Source: Rattus norvegicus (lineage: Eukaryota; Chordata; Mammalia; Rodentia; Muridae). From it: DNA of 64,000 nucleotides. The position numbers and the translations under genes were made by a program. The notes under the pieces are model-generated. The model did no database searches. It worked only from the letters and a program-made list of their open reading frames with translations, and was not told where the DNA came from. Positions 47,450 to 59,896 of this stretch are shown in pieces; the first letter of the stretch is position 1; each line of letters begins with the position of its first letter. The stretch covers positions 8,711,001-8,775,000 of the forward strand of contig NC_086034.1 of NCBI RefSeq assembly GCF_036323735.1, written 5' to 3'.

Positions 47450-48375
47450 ATCCCTTCTACATTAAGAATGAGGCCACTATCTGGTAACTAAATGTGATAA
47501 ACTTGGAATGGGTAATTTATTATAGGTTCAAGGACAGAAAAGGAAAGATTAACTAGTTTATGTATAAAGACTTCAAAATAATAAGAAGCAAGGCGGATAA
47601 TTTCTCTCTTTGCAAAACCATGCTAACTTGTAACATAAATGCTATTGCTTAAAACTTAAAATGGACTTGTAGAACCATGAAATAGATGATGAATGTTTAG
47701 TCAGGTACTAGTCATTTAAGAAACAGAATTTTTATTTATTTTATTTATATGAGTATACTGTAGCTGTCTTCAGTGTCTTCAGACACACCAGAAGAGGGCG
47801 TTGGATCCCATTATAAGAGGTTGTGAGCCACCATGTGGTTGCTAGGAATTGAACTCAGGACCTCCAGTAGAGCAGTCAGTGCTCTTAACCCCTGAGCCAT
47901 CTCTCCAGCCCTAGTCAGGTACTAGTTTTAATGGAAAGACATGTAAACAATTCTGCCTTACCTTATCAAACTATGACATGAACTATTAGTTTAAACTTAC
48001 TATGAACTTATCAAATGTAAAAATGCTTAGAAAATCATGTGACCAATTATCCTGAGAAGGCATAAAAACCAAGAACAACAATAAAGTGGCAGTGTAACCC
48101 TTTTCTGCTTCATCCAGTGTGTGTGTGTATGTGTGTATGTTTGTGTCCCTGACTCCTCCCTTCCTTCCTTCTTTTCTCCTCTCTCCTCTCTTCTCCTCTC
48201 CTTTCTTTCCTCTTTTCTCTGAGGCTCATAAAGAGTTAATGATCTCTCCTGGGCAGCAAGAGGCCTCTGAGCCCAAATAATAAGTTTTTTTTTTCTTAAT
48301 CCCCTTCTGCTACTAGCAGGAGATAATTGCCAGAATCCTTTGGCCCCAGAAAGGCAAGAAAGAGTTAAATAGCCC
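47450..48375 (+). mobile_element. LTR-like element carrying a B2
   Basis: After removing the B2 (47713-47911), the block has a TATA-like 'ggcataaaaaccaag' (48059) and an AATAAA (48080-48085), then a GT/CT-rich stretch (48118-48222). The TATA-to-AATAAA order suggests an LTR, but ends and family are unresolved. Confidence 0.35.
47713..47911 (-). mobile_element. B2 SINE with 15-bp target duplication
   Basis: Inverted B2 with 'tgagccaccatgtggttgct' and 'gagccatctctccagccc'. The perfect duplication tagtcaggtactagt lies at 47698-47712 and 47912-47926. A small internal duplication of gtcttca is visible near 47767-47781. Confidence 0.95.
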
Positions 48376-48477
48376 ATAGTCATCAGATTATGGCTCCCAC
48401 CAAAGCTACCTCACTGCTTTTCTCATACCTGGATGCCAACAGGCACCTAACTATAACATACAATATATTCATACATT

Positions 48478-48513
48478 AATATATATATGTATATATATGT
48501 ATATATATGTATA

Positions 48514-48562
<49 letters not shown>
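48478..48562. repeat. (TATATATG)n(TA)n microsatellite
   Basis: 'atatatatgt' units are followed by about 40 bp of pure TA. Confidence 0.97.
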
Positions 48563-48563
<1 letters not shown>

Positions 48564-49189
48564 TGTACATATAATTGGGGAAAAAAGCCCAAAAAGCCCA
48601 ATTAACTTTGGGAAATGGAGATAACTAAGAACTGGGATAATCCGACCTTCTGACTCATGACAAATTCTAAAGAAAGCAAAGGAGGTTGAATCTCACTGTT
48701 TTTGAGGTTTTAGTTTCTGGCATAGGCCTTGCTCCCTTTATGCCCAAGGTGAGGCTGCGCATGAGGGAGATGAGGGCATTTGGTGGCCACCTCATGGTGG
48801 CTAGGAAACAGAAAGAAAGAAAAGATGGCCGTGCTCATCGCCTGTCTCTTCTTTCCCTTCTCTCACTCCACTCAGAGTCTTGGTCTGTAGGATGCCACTC
48901 ATTCAGAATGGGACCCCTTCTCTTAGTGACTGCTTTCTGGAAACGTCTTTAGACATACTCAGGGCTAAGCAGTAGTGATGTATTTGATTCTCAGTCCCAT
49001 CAAGTCGACAATCATGATTAGCCACCACAAAGGTAAGAAAAAAACTGTCACTGACTGTCCTCACATTCCTGTTCTTTCAACTCCCCTGAATATAATTCCA
49101 GGTAGGAAAAGAACGCTTTCTGGCTTTGCTGGATTCTTCCCCAATGGCAGGGGGGAACTATTAGAGGCTTGAGTGCCTACAGGAGAGAG
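48563..49189. other. Intergenic, nothing recognised
   Basis: No supportable feature. Confidence 0.35.
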
Positions 49190-49542
49190 AAGTTGTTGGT
49201 TCTGCATATACATTTGCATGCAGGTATGTCGTGTCTATGTGTGTTTTCGTGTGCTCGTGTGTTCGTGTGTGGAGACCAGAGGTCAACGTTGGATGTTTTC
49301 TCCAACCAATCACCACTTTACTTTCAGGGACAGTCTTTCAATGAATCTGAAGTTCACAGAGTCACCTCAACTGGCAAACCCAAGAGCTCGAGGGCTCCTC
49401 CGTCTCTGCCTCCCCAGGGCTGAGATCTGAGGCATGTGCTGACATGACCTGCCTTTTGCCCCCACACGGCTGCCGAGATTCCAAATCCCCATCCTCGTCC
49501 TTGCAAGGCAAGCAACGTACTGACTGAGCCCTCTCTAGCCCG
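49190..49542 (-). repeat. B4-type SINE region, inverted
   Basis: 'cgtctctgcctccccagggc' is the B1-like part and 'tactgactgagccctctcta' the inverted ID-like head. A GT/CGTG-rich tract (49220-49272) lies at its far end. The 118-aa frame here is an artefact. Confidence 0.6.
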
Positions 49543-49714
49543 GATGTTGAAGACTTCCAAATGAAGAGTTGCCTGTGTGAACGATACCCTGTAATTCCAA
49601 GTGTTTTCCGAGGTCTTCAGCAGACTGGTTGTTTTCTCTGTCTTCCTATCCCAGAACAACTCCCGGAATCTCCAAACGCTTTTACTCTTCCTGCCCCAGG
49701 TAGAGGACACACGT

Positions 49715-50000
49715 GCTGTTACAGTGGAATGTAAAATGTTCCCAGCAGGCTCTGTCTGAACATCTGGTGACCAGCTGGCGGTACTATTTTGGGATGCTAT
49801 GGAACCTTTAGGAGGTGGAACCTGATTGGTGGAAGTGGGTCACTGGGGACAGGCCTTTCAGCCTGGCCCTGCTTCCTTTGCCATTGTTTACTTCCTGAGC
49901 TGGTTGCCACCTGAGCGGCTTCCCCACATGTTCATGCCACCGTAGACCACTTTGAAATTCCTCTGAAACTACGAGACAAGAGGGCAAAAGGTCCCCGGAA
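49715..50000 (+). repeat. Diverged rodent dispersed repeat
   Basis: 'ggaacctttaggaggtggaa' and 'agtgggtcactggggacagg' are typical of the type B/C repeats. The right end is not clear. Confidence 0.45.
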
Positions 50001-51675
50001 GGCGCTTCTGTCATCCGTTTTGCACTGAGAAAAGCAACTAATCCACACGCTGAATACTCAGCCTCTGGGGTTGTCTTGCCTTCTCCCAAATTTCTTGCTG
50101 AGACTGAAAGTGAGAAAGGCATCCTGACGAAGTAGCATTTGACACTTTGGATGAGCATCCCAGACAGTGACGTCCAGTGCCTCTCTAATGGACTGATATA
50201 TTCCTTAACAGCTAAACAGTCAGTTCTTCCACACCTGTCTAGCTTTCCAGTCATCCTGGTTGAGATAATAATGATCCTGAAAGCACAGATGGGAAAGAGG
50301 AATTAGCGTCCAACATGCAGACTAGAGCAGTACACGTGGCACACAGAGAGTAAGGATTTTGCCCTGTAGGAATGGCGGCACCAATGTTGGTATCCCATAC
50401 AGTACACTATGCCCTTGGATCCTGACTGTGGCTACAGAAGACGATCTGACCAGAGGCCAGTCTCCCTTGGACCTGGATTGGAGTTATGAGCTGTGTGCCT
50501 AGTTTATGCATGCTCTCCATTCGCAGGAAATCATCTACCACGTCCTACGGTTAGGATCTGTGGGAAACTACAACAACCCGATTCAGGCAAAACCGCTAGC
50601 GGCCCAGATCTTTTAGCAATGAAAGTTTGGGTCATCCCAACAGATAAAGACAAACTGCTTTTTCTCTCAGGGCAACTGTTGAACTGAGGCATTAAGACTA
50701 TTGCTTCTGGGCTGGGGCTCAACCTGTTGGCTTTCCTGATTGTCTCAGACTTTAGACGCAGACTGGAACTGTTTCATGTGCCAGAGTGGGGTTTCAGCTC
50801 GCACATAGCAGATTATGGTGCCCAAGCCTTTAAAGCCAAATAAAACAATTCCGTATACCCGTGGAGTACAATTATGATCTGTCCGCATATGCTTTGTTCA
50901 GAGACCCTTGGTAACTGGCAGTTGAAGCCATAGTTTCAAGAACCCTACATAATTACAAATAAACAGGTCTTGAGAGTGAAGCCAGTTGAAAAATTGAACA
51001 ACACACAAATTTGAACATTTCAATATTGAATCAAGATCTTTTCTACTTGTCTTAGTTTGACCCGTAGAGCTATCTGTGGAGAGTCACTTTGAGTGCAAGC
51101 ATTTCTAAGAGAAAGGACAGGGATGGCAGTGACTTCGGGTGAACCAGCACCACCTGCATATCTGAAGGGTTATTCTACCTCAAACAGCCACGTGACCAGA
51201 GAAATGTACTTTCTCCCTCTGGGACTGTCTTCAGTTGTGCAGAGCTAACACGAATAGATTACTAAGTGGAAATTATATGGGGACCTGCTGGAAACGCACC
51301 TGCTCCTGGCTCGGCCGCGGAGACAAAGGCTCACATGATCCAAGGCGGAGCCTGCAAATCTGAGTGTTATCAAGTCCCTGGTTGAATCTAACGTATAGAG
51401 TAATTCAGAAGAAACAGCGCAGACACTCACACACATCATCATAAAACGTCTTTTCTAGTTGCTCAGCAGTACCAGTAAAGGTAACTTTAAGTGCAAAAAA
51501 AATATAAAATTTTGAACAACATTGTGTAATATTTTTGTCTTAAAACAATATAATACAAAAGCAGGAAAAATAGGTAATATTTTTTTCTCCCCAAAGCAAC
51601 CTCTTTTACATGCTCGTGACTTGTCTAAACAAAGAACGTGCAATACGTATACTTACTTTTACCTTTTTCCCATTT
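50001..51675. other. Intergenic, nothing recognised
   Basis: Unique-looking sequence. The 148-aa frame at 49808-50254 (minus) starts in the repeat and continues outside it. It shows no conserved motif. Confidence 0.35.
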
Positions 51676-51882
51676 TAAAGAAGCTTAGTCGTATGGGTGT
51701 TTTGCCTGCATGTATGTCTGTGTGCCATGTGCACACTGTGCCCTCAAAGGCCAGAAGAAGGCGTTGTAGTTCCTGGAACTGGAGTTGCATATGGCTGTGA
51801 GCTACCGTGTGGATGCTAGAAATGGAACCTGGGTCCCCTGGAAGAGCAGCCAGTGCTCTTAACCACTGAGTCTTCTCCAGCT
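51676..51882 (-). repeat. B3-type SINE
   Basis: 'ttttgcctgcatgtatgtct', 'ggaactggagttgcatatgg' and 'ctcttaaccactgagtcttc' in inverted B3 order. Confidence 0.9.
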
Positions 51883-53721
51883 CCATGTACTTTTTTTTTT
51901 TTTCATGTTTATCTATTTGCAACGAAAATGAATTGTATCAGGCTACGGGACACCTTTCGCTTTGAAAAAACATCTTGGCAGCTGCTAAGTTCCAGAGACC
52001 CAGACCCGGTTCTGTTCTCCGCACAGCTGGGCGTCTTGTTTTCTTCTGTGTGCAAACCACACTGTATTTGTAGGCCCACTATTGACAGGCACTTAATGGC
52101 TTTTAGGGTTTTTGTATATTACAAAAAATAGACTGCAATAATTTTACCTGTTATTACAAAACTAAAGAGACAGCCAGACCGTGTGCATCCTTTTTCAGAC
52201 GCTTACATGGGCCTTTGCAGGTGTACCTGTGAAGTGACTTCTTCGTAGTTCTGTTTGCAAATGAGGCATGCACTTGGCATTCCTTCAAGGGGGGGGGAGA
52301 CCTTGATTTATCTTCTTACGACTGCAGATGAGAATACAGTCGTTCACTGATCCCATCAGCTGCATCAAAAATTTATTAAATTCTTTTGCTAGAGAAAAAA
52401 ATGGGTAATTTTTTCCTTTCCAAAAAAAAATATTTCTCAGTTTGACACTGTTAATTCTGAAAGGGCTTAAAAGATCTGTTCTTTCACGGCCAACTCTCGA
52501 GAGCTATGATCTGTCTCTTGCTCCTCTTTGTCCCAACCCAGTCCTTCCTGAATTCAGGCACCAGAGGCTGGGGGATTCCTCTTGCAATTCCACCAGCAGC
52601 TCTACATCCTTGGGGTCTGGGTAGGATCTTGTACATGTGTACAGGTCTAGGGAATTGATGAAACCAAGCTGTGGCTCTTAAAATCCCCCCTGGGACACCC
52701 CTCCTTGCAGGGATCTTTCTTTTGTTGTGGACCAGGTGATAAAGTGACATCACTGGAAAAGCCTTTCTGAGCCGCTGCTCCCACAGCCTTCAGTCCTTCG
52801 GTGGCACCTAATCCTGTTGAGCTTAGTGCTGGCCTTCAGAACAGCTCTCGGAGACCGCAGGGCCTCATGGCAGACAGTGGCAGGGAAGTGGAGGGGCCTT
52901 GTTGACACACTCACTGGGCTTAGTGACTGTCACCGAGTGCTTAGTGACAAATAGTAAACAGAGGCGAACTCTGCAGGGCTGGGTGGTTTCTTCAGGAGAG
53001 ACTGGCAGGCCATCGATCCCTGTGTACTGCTGAGAAGTCTAAAGTGAAGGTCTAGACCAGCTTGCTGGGACATCTGGATGTGGCTGATGGCAAAAGACAC
53101 AGGTACTGCTGGGGCATGGCTCTCTTTTCCCCTGAAAATCTGGATCAGGGAAAGAGTGAATTTATGGCCGGGGAGGATGAGGAATTAATAGGATTCATTT
53201 GAGGCCGGTCTGCATGAGTAACTCTGGGGCATTATTAGCTCCAGGCCTCTCTGCTAGAGCCTGGTGACATAGTATTGATTTTCTAAGCAGAAAGGAAGGA
53301 CTCAAAAGACAAGATACTAACCGGAGTCAGGCTCTTGCTTGTTTGAAACACTGCTTGGTTGCTTGGCTTCTGTGCAAATTCAAGCAATGTTTTACATTTC
53401 CCAAGACTCAGTTTCCACATCTGTAAAGTGGAGACAACAGCAGCCACATAATAGCATTTAACATGTGATCTCCCATTAGGCAATGGCAATTCCCAGAAGT
53501 GAGTGGTTTGCTTGTTACTAAAAAATGTATCTCTTTCAACACCATGCTCATTGATGTGCATTTGGCTTGGCAGAGGCCACAACAGTAGACCCGAATGACA
53601 ATACACAGCACCAATATACCTTAGTTAATCAGAGGTCTTTCTGCCTTTCCTTTTTTTTTTTTTTTTTTCTTTTCTGGTAACGGATGCTTTTAACAAGTAG
53701 CTAGCACAACTCCTGGTATTT
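51883..53721. other. Intergenic, nothing recognised
   Basis: Contains a poly-G run (52290-52298) and a poly-T run (53651-53669). No gene or repeat is supported. Confidence 0.35.
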
Positions 53722-53924
53722 CGGGCTAGGGAGATAGAGGACTCAGTTAATTCAGTGTTCCCCATGCAAGCATGAATCCTGAGTCTGGATTCACCCCACC
53801 AATGTAAGAATCCACACGGTAGCTGGTACCTATAATCTCAGCGATAGCACGAAGAGTTGGAACCCTAAGGCTTGCCAGTGTGGCTAAATCAGTGATATCT
53901 AGGTTCAGTGAGAGGCCCTGTGTG
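53722..53924 (+). repeat. B4-type SINE
   Basis: 'cgggctagggagatagagga' head, B1-like 'ggtacctataatctcagcga' and 'ggttcagtgagaggccctgt' end. Old. Confidence 0.65.
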
Positions 53925-54325
53925 TCTTAGTCAGGGTTTCTATTCCTGCACAAACGTCATAACCAAGAAGCAAGTCGGGGAAGAAAGGGTTTATTCAGCT
54001 TACACTTCCACATTGCTGTTCATCACCAAAGGAAGTCAGGACTGGAACTTAAGCAGGTCAGGAAGCAGGAGCTGGTGCAGAGGCCATGGAGGGATGTTAC
54101 TTACTGGCTCGCTTCCCCTGGCTTGCTCAGCTTGCTTTCTTGTAGAATCCAGGACTACCAGCCCAGGGACAGCACCACCCACCGTGGGCTGGGTCCTCCC
54201 TGCTTGATCACTAATTGAGAAAATGCCTTACAGCTGGAACTCATAGAGGCATTTTTTCAAGGGAGGCTCCTTTCTCTGTGATAACTCCAGTTTGTGTCAA
54301 GTTGACACACAAAACCAGCCAGTGC
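53925..54325 (+). repeat. Rodent dispersed repeat, type A-related, near complete
   Basis: 'gtcttagtcagggtttctat', 'gggtttattcagcttacact' and 'gtgtcaagttgacacacaaa' in order. Comparatively well preserved, so younger than the other A copies. The 99-aa frame inside is not a gene. Confidence 0.7.
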
Positions 54326-54405
54326 ACTGTGTAAGACAAAAAGACAGAAAGTCATAAACATCTGACACTGACTTCTGGCATCTACATGCTCATAGACATG
54401 TGGGA

Positions 54406-54407
54406 GT

Positions 54408-54443
<36 letters not shown>

Positions 54444-54523
54444 ACACATACACATACTCACACACGTATACACATATACATACATATACACACACATACA
54501 CACGTACACATACATACACACAT

Positions 54524-54568
<45 letters not shown>

Positions 54569-54586
54569 GCACACACACACACTGGG
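54406..54586. repeat. Complex (CA)n/(CATA)n microsatellite
   Basis: Interrupted CA with tacaca and catata blocks. It produces His-Thr-rich frames on both strands, which are artefacts. Confidence 0.97.
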
Positions 54587-55185
54587 GATGTAATGATTGA
54601 GTCTACTGGTTAGTTGGAGCCCCCTTCAGGATCCTAGGGAATTTTCCAAAGGTAGAGTGGTGGGAAAGTGATGAATTGGGACGGGGGGGGGGGAAGGGGG
54701 GGGAGGACGGACTTGCAAGGAGAGAAGCAAAATAACCTCTCCCTTTTGGCTCAGAGAGGTACCTCACCAAGCAGCTAGATTCTTTGAAAAGCACATAATG
54801 AGAAGAAGATTCTGAAATTAAATGTAACCCTGGAACTGTGGCCTGAAGTCCCCCTAGTTAGGAAACCTGGGCAGGAGGATTATGAGTTTCAAGACAGAGT
54901 GAGAACCTGTGTCAAAAAAGCAAAACAAGACAAAGAAAAGCTAACCACAGCAATTACAAGAACAGAAAAGAAAAAAACGAGTTAAATGGTGGAGGAAGGT
55001 AGACATATTCATAGGCTGGAAGAGAACCGACTTTCTCCTACCAACAAGTCCGGGACAGGCGTGGGGGGGTGGGTGGGGCTGAGAGCCTCTCTCTGAATTC
55101 CCCTCATCTAGACCTCTGCCATACCATACTTTACTTCCATTAACTGAAATACTTAGTCTTGCAGGATTTCTCTTCTCTAATTATT
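54587..55185. other. Intergenic, nothing recognised
   Basis: A poly-G stretch (54682-54704) is the only marked feature. Confidence 0.4.
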
Positions 55186-55200
55186 CTTTCTTTCATTTTT

Positions 55201-55381
55201 TTTAAAAATTATTTTATGTGTATGTGAGCACACTGTCACTGTCTTCAGACACACCAGAAAAGGGCACCAGATCCCATTACAGATGGTGGTGAGCCACCAT
55301 GTGGTTGCTGGGAATTGAACTCAGGACCTCTGGAAGAGCAGTCAGTGCTCTTAACCACTGAGCCATCCCTCCAGACCCCAG
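55201..55381 (-). mobile_element. B2 SINE with 15-bp target duplication
   Basis: Inverted B2 with 'ggtgagccaccatgtggttg' and 'cactgagccatccctccag'. Duplication ctttctttcattttt at 55186-55200 and 55382-55396. Confidence 0.95.
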
Positions 55382-55396
55382 CTTTCTTTCATTTTT

Positions 55397-56106
55397 ACTG
55401 CTGGCTCTGTCCTCCTATAGATGTGAAGATAACGCACCTCTATAACAGGTGTGTTAGTTACCCGATGGCACAGGAGTCAAGTGATGCAGACCGGCCTGGA
55501 GCGTGCATGGCATCCCTAGCTCTGTTGCCCCCTCCATTAGATTCCTGCAGAAGTCACAGAGTGGTTTTGGTAGGCTAGTGCAGTGTGTCCAGGCTCACTG
55601 CATGGTGGCATGTGTGAAACAGCTCTGGACACCTCTTCTCCCCCCACTCCCCACCCCCCAGGCTACCCAGGTCTCTCTGGTCTCTGATCCTTTTGTCCAC
55701 TTGGTCCCCTTTTCTGCAAGTCCACCCTAAGCTCTCATGCCTAGTGTCGAATAAGCCCACTTGATATAGAAAGTTTGACTCATCTTCTGCTTTAAGTCCT
55801 TTGTCTGACAAACCCTTTCAATTCCTGCCTTCTGACCTAAGAAAGCAGTTACCTGGGTTCTCTAGACCACTGACTAGTCCTCATGGGTCTCCTTGAATAC
55901 AGTACAGCAGACCTGCCACCAAATTCCAACTGGCTGCGCCGGTTGTATCTGGTTCTTCCAAGCACACCACAAGGACTACAAGAACTGGCACCCTGAACTT
56001 TTACTATGAGATGAATCGTTAGATGGTGGTGATACAGGTTCTGACTAGGAGGTCTGGGATACCCTGAGTTTGCATTTCTAGCACAGTGGTCACTGTGATT
56101 GCTGTG
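55397..56106. other. Intergenic, nothing recognised
   Basis: No supportable feature. Confidence 0.35.
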
Positions 56107-56526
56107 GGAGGGAAAGAGGAGGGGGAGGAAAAGAGGATCAGGATCAGGTATTGGAAGGAGCAGAAGTATAGAGGGTCAGAAAATTGAATAGAAACATGCA
56201 GCAGTGGGGAATGGATAACTGGGCGTAGCCACTAGAAAGTCCCAGACCCCAGGGAAGCAAGAGGCTCCCAGGACCCGATTGTGATGACTTTAGACAAAAT
56301 ACCCAACAAATGGAGAAATACAACCTGAAGAGACCTCCTCCAGTAGATAGGCATAACTCCCAATTGAGGGATGGGGCCATACACACATCTCAAAAAATTT
56401 AATCCAGAAATTTTCCTGTACAGTGGAAAGACAGGGACAAAAATGGAGCAGAAACTGAAAGAAAGGCCAGCAGAGACTGCCCCACCTAGATATCCATTCT
56501 ATCCATAGACGTCAACCTCCCTGCCC

Positions 56527-56566
<40 letters not shown>

Positions 56567-57105
56567 TTACTGACACCAAGAAGCGCTTGCCGACAGGAGC
56601 CTGGTATGGCTGTTCCCTGAGAGGTTCTACCAGAACCTGACCAATACAGATGTAGCTACTCACAGCCAATCATCAGACTGAGCCTGGGGACCCCAATGGA
56701 AGAGCTAGAGGAAGAACTAAAGGAACTGAAGCAGGTTTCAATCCCACAGGAAGAACAATATCAGCTCACTGGACCCCCCCCCCGCCCCCCAGAGCTCCCA
56801 AGGACTAAACCACCAACCAAAGAATATACATGGAGGGACCCATGGCTCCAGATACACTTGTAGCAGAGTATTACCTTATCTGACATCAATGGGAGGGGAG
56901 GTCCTTGGTCCTGTGGAGGCTTGATGCCCCAGTATAGGGGGATGCTAGAGCAGTGAGGCAGGAGTGGTTGAGTGGGTAGAGAAGCACCCTCATAGAGGCA
57001 AAGGGGAGGGGAGGGGGGATGGAATGGGAGGTTGGTGGAGGGGTAACTGGGAAAGGGATATCATTTGCAATGTAAACAAGTAAAATGATTAATAAAAAAA
57101 TTATT
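56107..57105 (+). mobile_element. 5'-truncated L1, 3' UTR
   Basis: 'ctcccaattgagggatgggg', 'gagaggttctaccagaacct', 'gaggcttgatgccccagtat' and the end 'atgattaataaaaaaattat' mirror the 5586-6253 insertion in the same orientation. It includes a (CA)n (56532-56563) and a poly-C run (56775-56788). It has no ORF2. Confidence 0.82.
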
Positions 57106-57847
57106 GCTCTAAAAAATCTGGGGGAAAAAAACATGCAGTCTGTAGGTCCAAGGCCACTTTCAGCCTTGTCTTATGAAGCCCTTTTTGCTCTCAAGCCATG
57201 GTTTTGTAGGTTTATAGCTGTGCTACCTTCTGGGCCCACCCATGCCCAGTGTTAATAACATGAGTAAAGAGTATTTGTTGAGAAATTAGCAATGACCAGC
57301 ACAGTGACAGGCGACTTACTGCACAAAGAGAATACATAGCGCTCCTGAAGTGGAGCTGGGTCTGGTTCTGTGCTGATCTCAAAGCTATTCTAGCCCCTAG
57401 CCCCTCTACTTAGCAATTCCCACTTCCTCATCAGTGTCCATGGCCTCTGGTTGCTCCAGGGGTATTTAGTGACTTTCCTATGAAGATGCCTTCTCTGAGG
57501 ACTGTCCAGAGACTTGGTCTTCATTTCACTCTTGGTTGTTTCCAATTCTGTTATGAATTGTCTGCCGTGGCCATAGATCTCTTTATTCTTGTATCTCCAG
57601 GAGGTAAAGTGGCTGTGTTTGCCCGTGGTTGTTGGAAACAGTGCAGGTGGTGACAGAAAGTGCGTAGGAGGTAACAGAAGAGAGGAAGAACTTAACGGAG
57701 TGGTGGAAAGGACTAATCCCTGTTAGCTGGCACCAACCGAATGGCAAGATTTCAAGACTCATCTGTCAGAACTTACTTTCTTCCAGATAATGTAGTGTGA
57801 AAACAGTGTCTGGGAGTTTCAAAAATTGCCATCTGTCTAAGCATTTT

Positions 57848-57960
57848 CTCCTTCCTTCCTCCTTCCTTCTTCCTTCCTTTCTCCTTCCTTCCTTCCTTCC
57901 ACTGGCCCTCCCTGCCTTCTTCTATCTTTCATTCCTTCCTTCCTTTTCCTGTTCCTTCTT
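57848..57960. repeat. (CTTC)n tract
   Basis: Imperfect cttc repeats. The antisense is a GAAG purine strand. Confidence 0.9.
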
Positions 57961-57974
57961 TTCCTCTGGTGTTT

Positions 57975-58080
57975 TGAAGAAGTCTTATTGTGTAGCCTAG
58001 GCTTGCCTACAACTGGAGATCCTCCTTCCTCAGCTGCCTGTCAAGCACTTGGATTGCAGGCATGAACCACAGTGCCAGGC
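57975..58080 (-). repeat. B1 SINE
   Basis: 'gtgtagcctaggcttgccta' and 'attgcaggcatgaaccacag' are an inverted B1. The (CTTC)n on its left lies where the tail would be. Confidence 0.8.
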
Positions 58081-58799
58081 TTCCTTCCTTTCTTCGTTTC
58101 TAGGTGAAATATATCCACGGAGGAGAAGCAGCTCTCAATGTCCTCAGTAATTTACCCAGTGTTCAAGCTGGTCAGGACAGAAAAGGAGCAATGTGTGGCA
58201 CATCTAAAGACAGAAAAACCTTGGAGATGAGGGGGAGCTGTTGGAAGGGTGGACTGGAGGTTCCTAAGCCGTTTTTAGTGTCATTGATCTGGGCAGATCC
58301 TGTAGAGATAGATCTGAAAGCTGCTGAAGGCAGTGAGGAGATTGGATCTGTGTTTTGGGAATCAAGGGCTCTATAGGATAGAGAAAAGATTGGAATACCA
58401 GTAAGACTACACTGAAAGAATCCATTCAGGAGGGCCACAGTGGCACTCAGGGAGTGGTGTTGATGACTTAGACTACAGAGGCGACAAGTTCACCATTGCT
58501 GGAGAGAAACAGATGGATTTCAGAAAGATTTGAAGGTGGATGGGGGATTGAGGGATGAGAAGGAAACAACAATGGCGTCTAGAGGTTGGAGTTGAATGGC
58601 TAGAGAGGCAGTCATCTTGTTGTGTGCTGGAGACGTAAGGCTACAGAAGAGTCTTGGAAATGGGGTTATTTATAAAGAGCAGACAGTGATTTTTTTACAG
58701 CTCCACTATGTAAGATGAAGTCCAAGATGAAGACACCAGTAGGCTGTCTAGTCTGTCTGGTGATGGTCCAGTCTCTGCTCCCAAGATGGCACCTTGAAT

Positions 58800-58981
58800 G
58801 CAGTGTCCTTTGAGAGCAAGGATGCTAGGCCTTCATGATGCAGAAGGCATCAAGTTCAGGGGACATCTAATCTCATCTTCAAGGGCAAAATCCCCATGCT
58901 AACACCTCTAAGTACTGCCTTCTTGTGGATCCAGTTCTAACATGAACTCTGGATGGGACAAAGATATTCAAACCACGGCAG
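58800..58981 (-). mobile_element. MaLR-type LTR fragment
   Basis: 'ctaacacctctaagtactgc' and 'gatgggacaaagatattcaa' are the inverse of a MaLR LTR's 5' part. It is old and incomplete. Confidence 0.45.
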
Positions 58982-59012
58982 TGGGTATTTGTGGTATATT
59001 TGGATAAGGAAG

Positions 59013-59134
59013 GACAGAGGAGGAGGAAGAGAAGGAGGGGAAGGGGGAGGATGAGGAGGAAGAGGAGGAGGGGAAGGGGAAGGGGGAAGGGAGAGGAGGA
59101 GGAAGAGGAGGAAGGGAAGGGGAAGGGGGAAGAG

Positions 59135-59197
<63 letters not shown>

Positions 59198-59212
59198 GGA
59201 GGAAGAGAGTCA
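59013..59212. repeat. (GGA)-rich polypurine tract, ~200 bp
   Basis: Almost pure purine on the plus strand, built from gga, gaa and ggggaa blocks. The Pro/Leu- and Arg/Glu-rich frames of 120-155 aa are artefacts of this tract. Confidence 0.97.
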
Positions 59213-59241
59213 CTCTTGAATAGCCAAGCAAGATTAAGCAG

Positions 59242-59348
59242 CAGCTGTGGACACATTGGGAAGGCAGAGTGTAGGACACAGCTGTGGACGGAGGGAAGAC
59301 AGAGCAAGGGACACAGGGGGAAGGCAGAGTGTGAGACACAGCTGTGGA
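59242..59348. repeat. Short minisatellite next to the polypurine tract
   Basis: 'acacagctgtgga' and 'aaggcagagtgt' blocks recur two to three times with a period of a few tens of bases. Confidence 0.75.
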
Positions 59349-59663
59349 GGTGACGGGTTGACAGTTGATAACTTCAGGGTCTGTGAGTGATTCAAGAAGA
59401 GTTGCCAGGGCAAAAAGTACTCTGAAGACCAACATTTGGCTGTTTTTCCTTGTGTCAGTGCGAAGGAAAATATCTTCCTACGCACTACTCTGTCAATTAC
59501 ATCCTTAGCATAAATTCCCAGAAAAAAAAAAAAGAATGTGGTGACAGATATGGGCATTTCCTTGTCCTGTCCTGCACAATGCAGAACTGTTCTACAGTCC
59601 CCAGTAAGCCGCATCTCAGCTCTCTGATGACAGCAGCTTTGGGAAAACTCCCAAAGACTGCGT

Positions 59664-59772
59664 TTGCGTGTGCGTGCGTGTGTTCGTGTGTGCGTGCGTG
59701 TGTTCGTGTGTGCGTGCGTGTGTTCGTGTGTGCATGCATGTGTTCGTGTGTGTGTGTGTGTGTGTGTTTGTG
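59664..59772. repeat. 20-bp (tgtgcgtgcgtgtgttcg)-type repeat, CpG-bearing
   Basis: About four tandem units of 20 bp with CG steps, decaying to (GT)n at the right. Cys-Val-rich frames here are artefacts. Confidence 0.92.
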
Positions 59773-59896
59773 AAGTCAGAGCTGGAGCTGGAGGTACAGG
59801 CAGTTGTTGGTGTCCCATGCGGGTTCTGGAAACCGACATTTCAAGAGCAGTATGAGCTATGAGCTCCTATCTGCTAAGCTATCTCTCTAGCCCCAG
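59773..59896 (-). repeat. B3-type SINE remainder
   Basis: 'gctggagctggaggtacagg' and the inverted head 'gctaagctatctctctagcc'. The 20-bp repeat occupies the place of its distal half. Confidence 0.7.

Noticed and set aside
58879..59435. Pro/Leu/Ser-rich frames of 142 and 155 aa on the minus strand
   Set aside because: They are translations of the GGA-rich polypurine tract. Two frames are open at once, which points to low complexity.
59234..59839. 201-aa minus-strand frame, the longest in the window
   Set aside because: Half is His-Thr-Arg repeat from the 20-bp CG-bearing satellite. The remainder has no recognisable domain or splice context.
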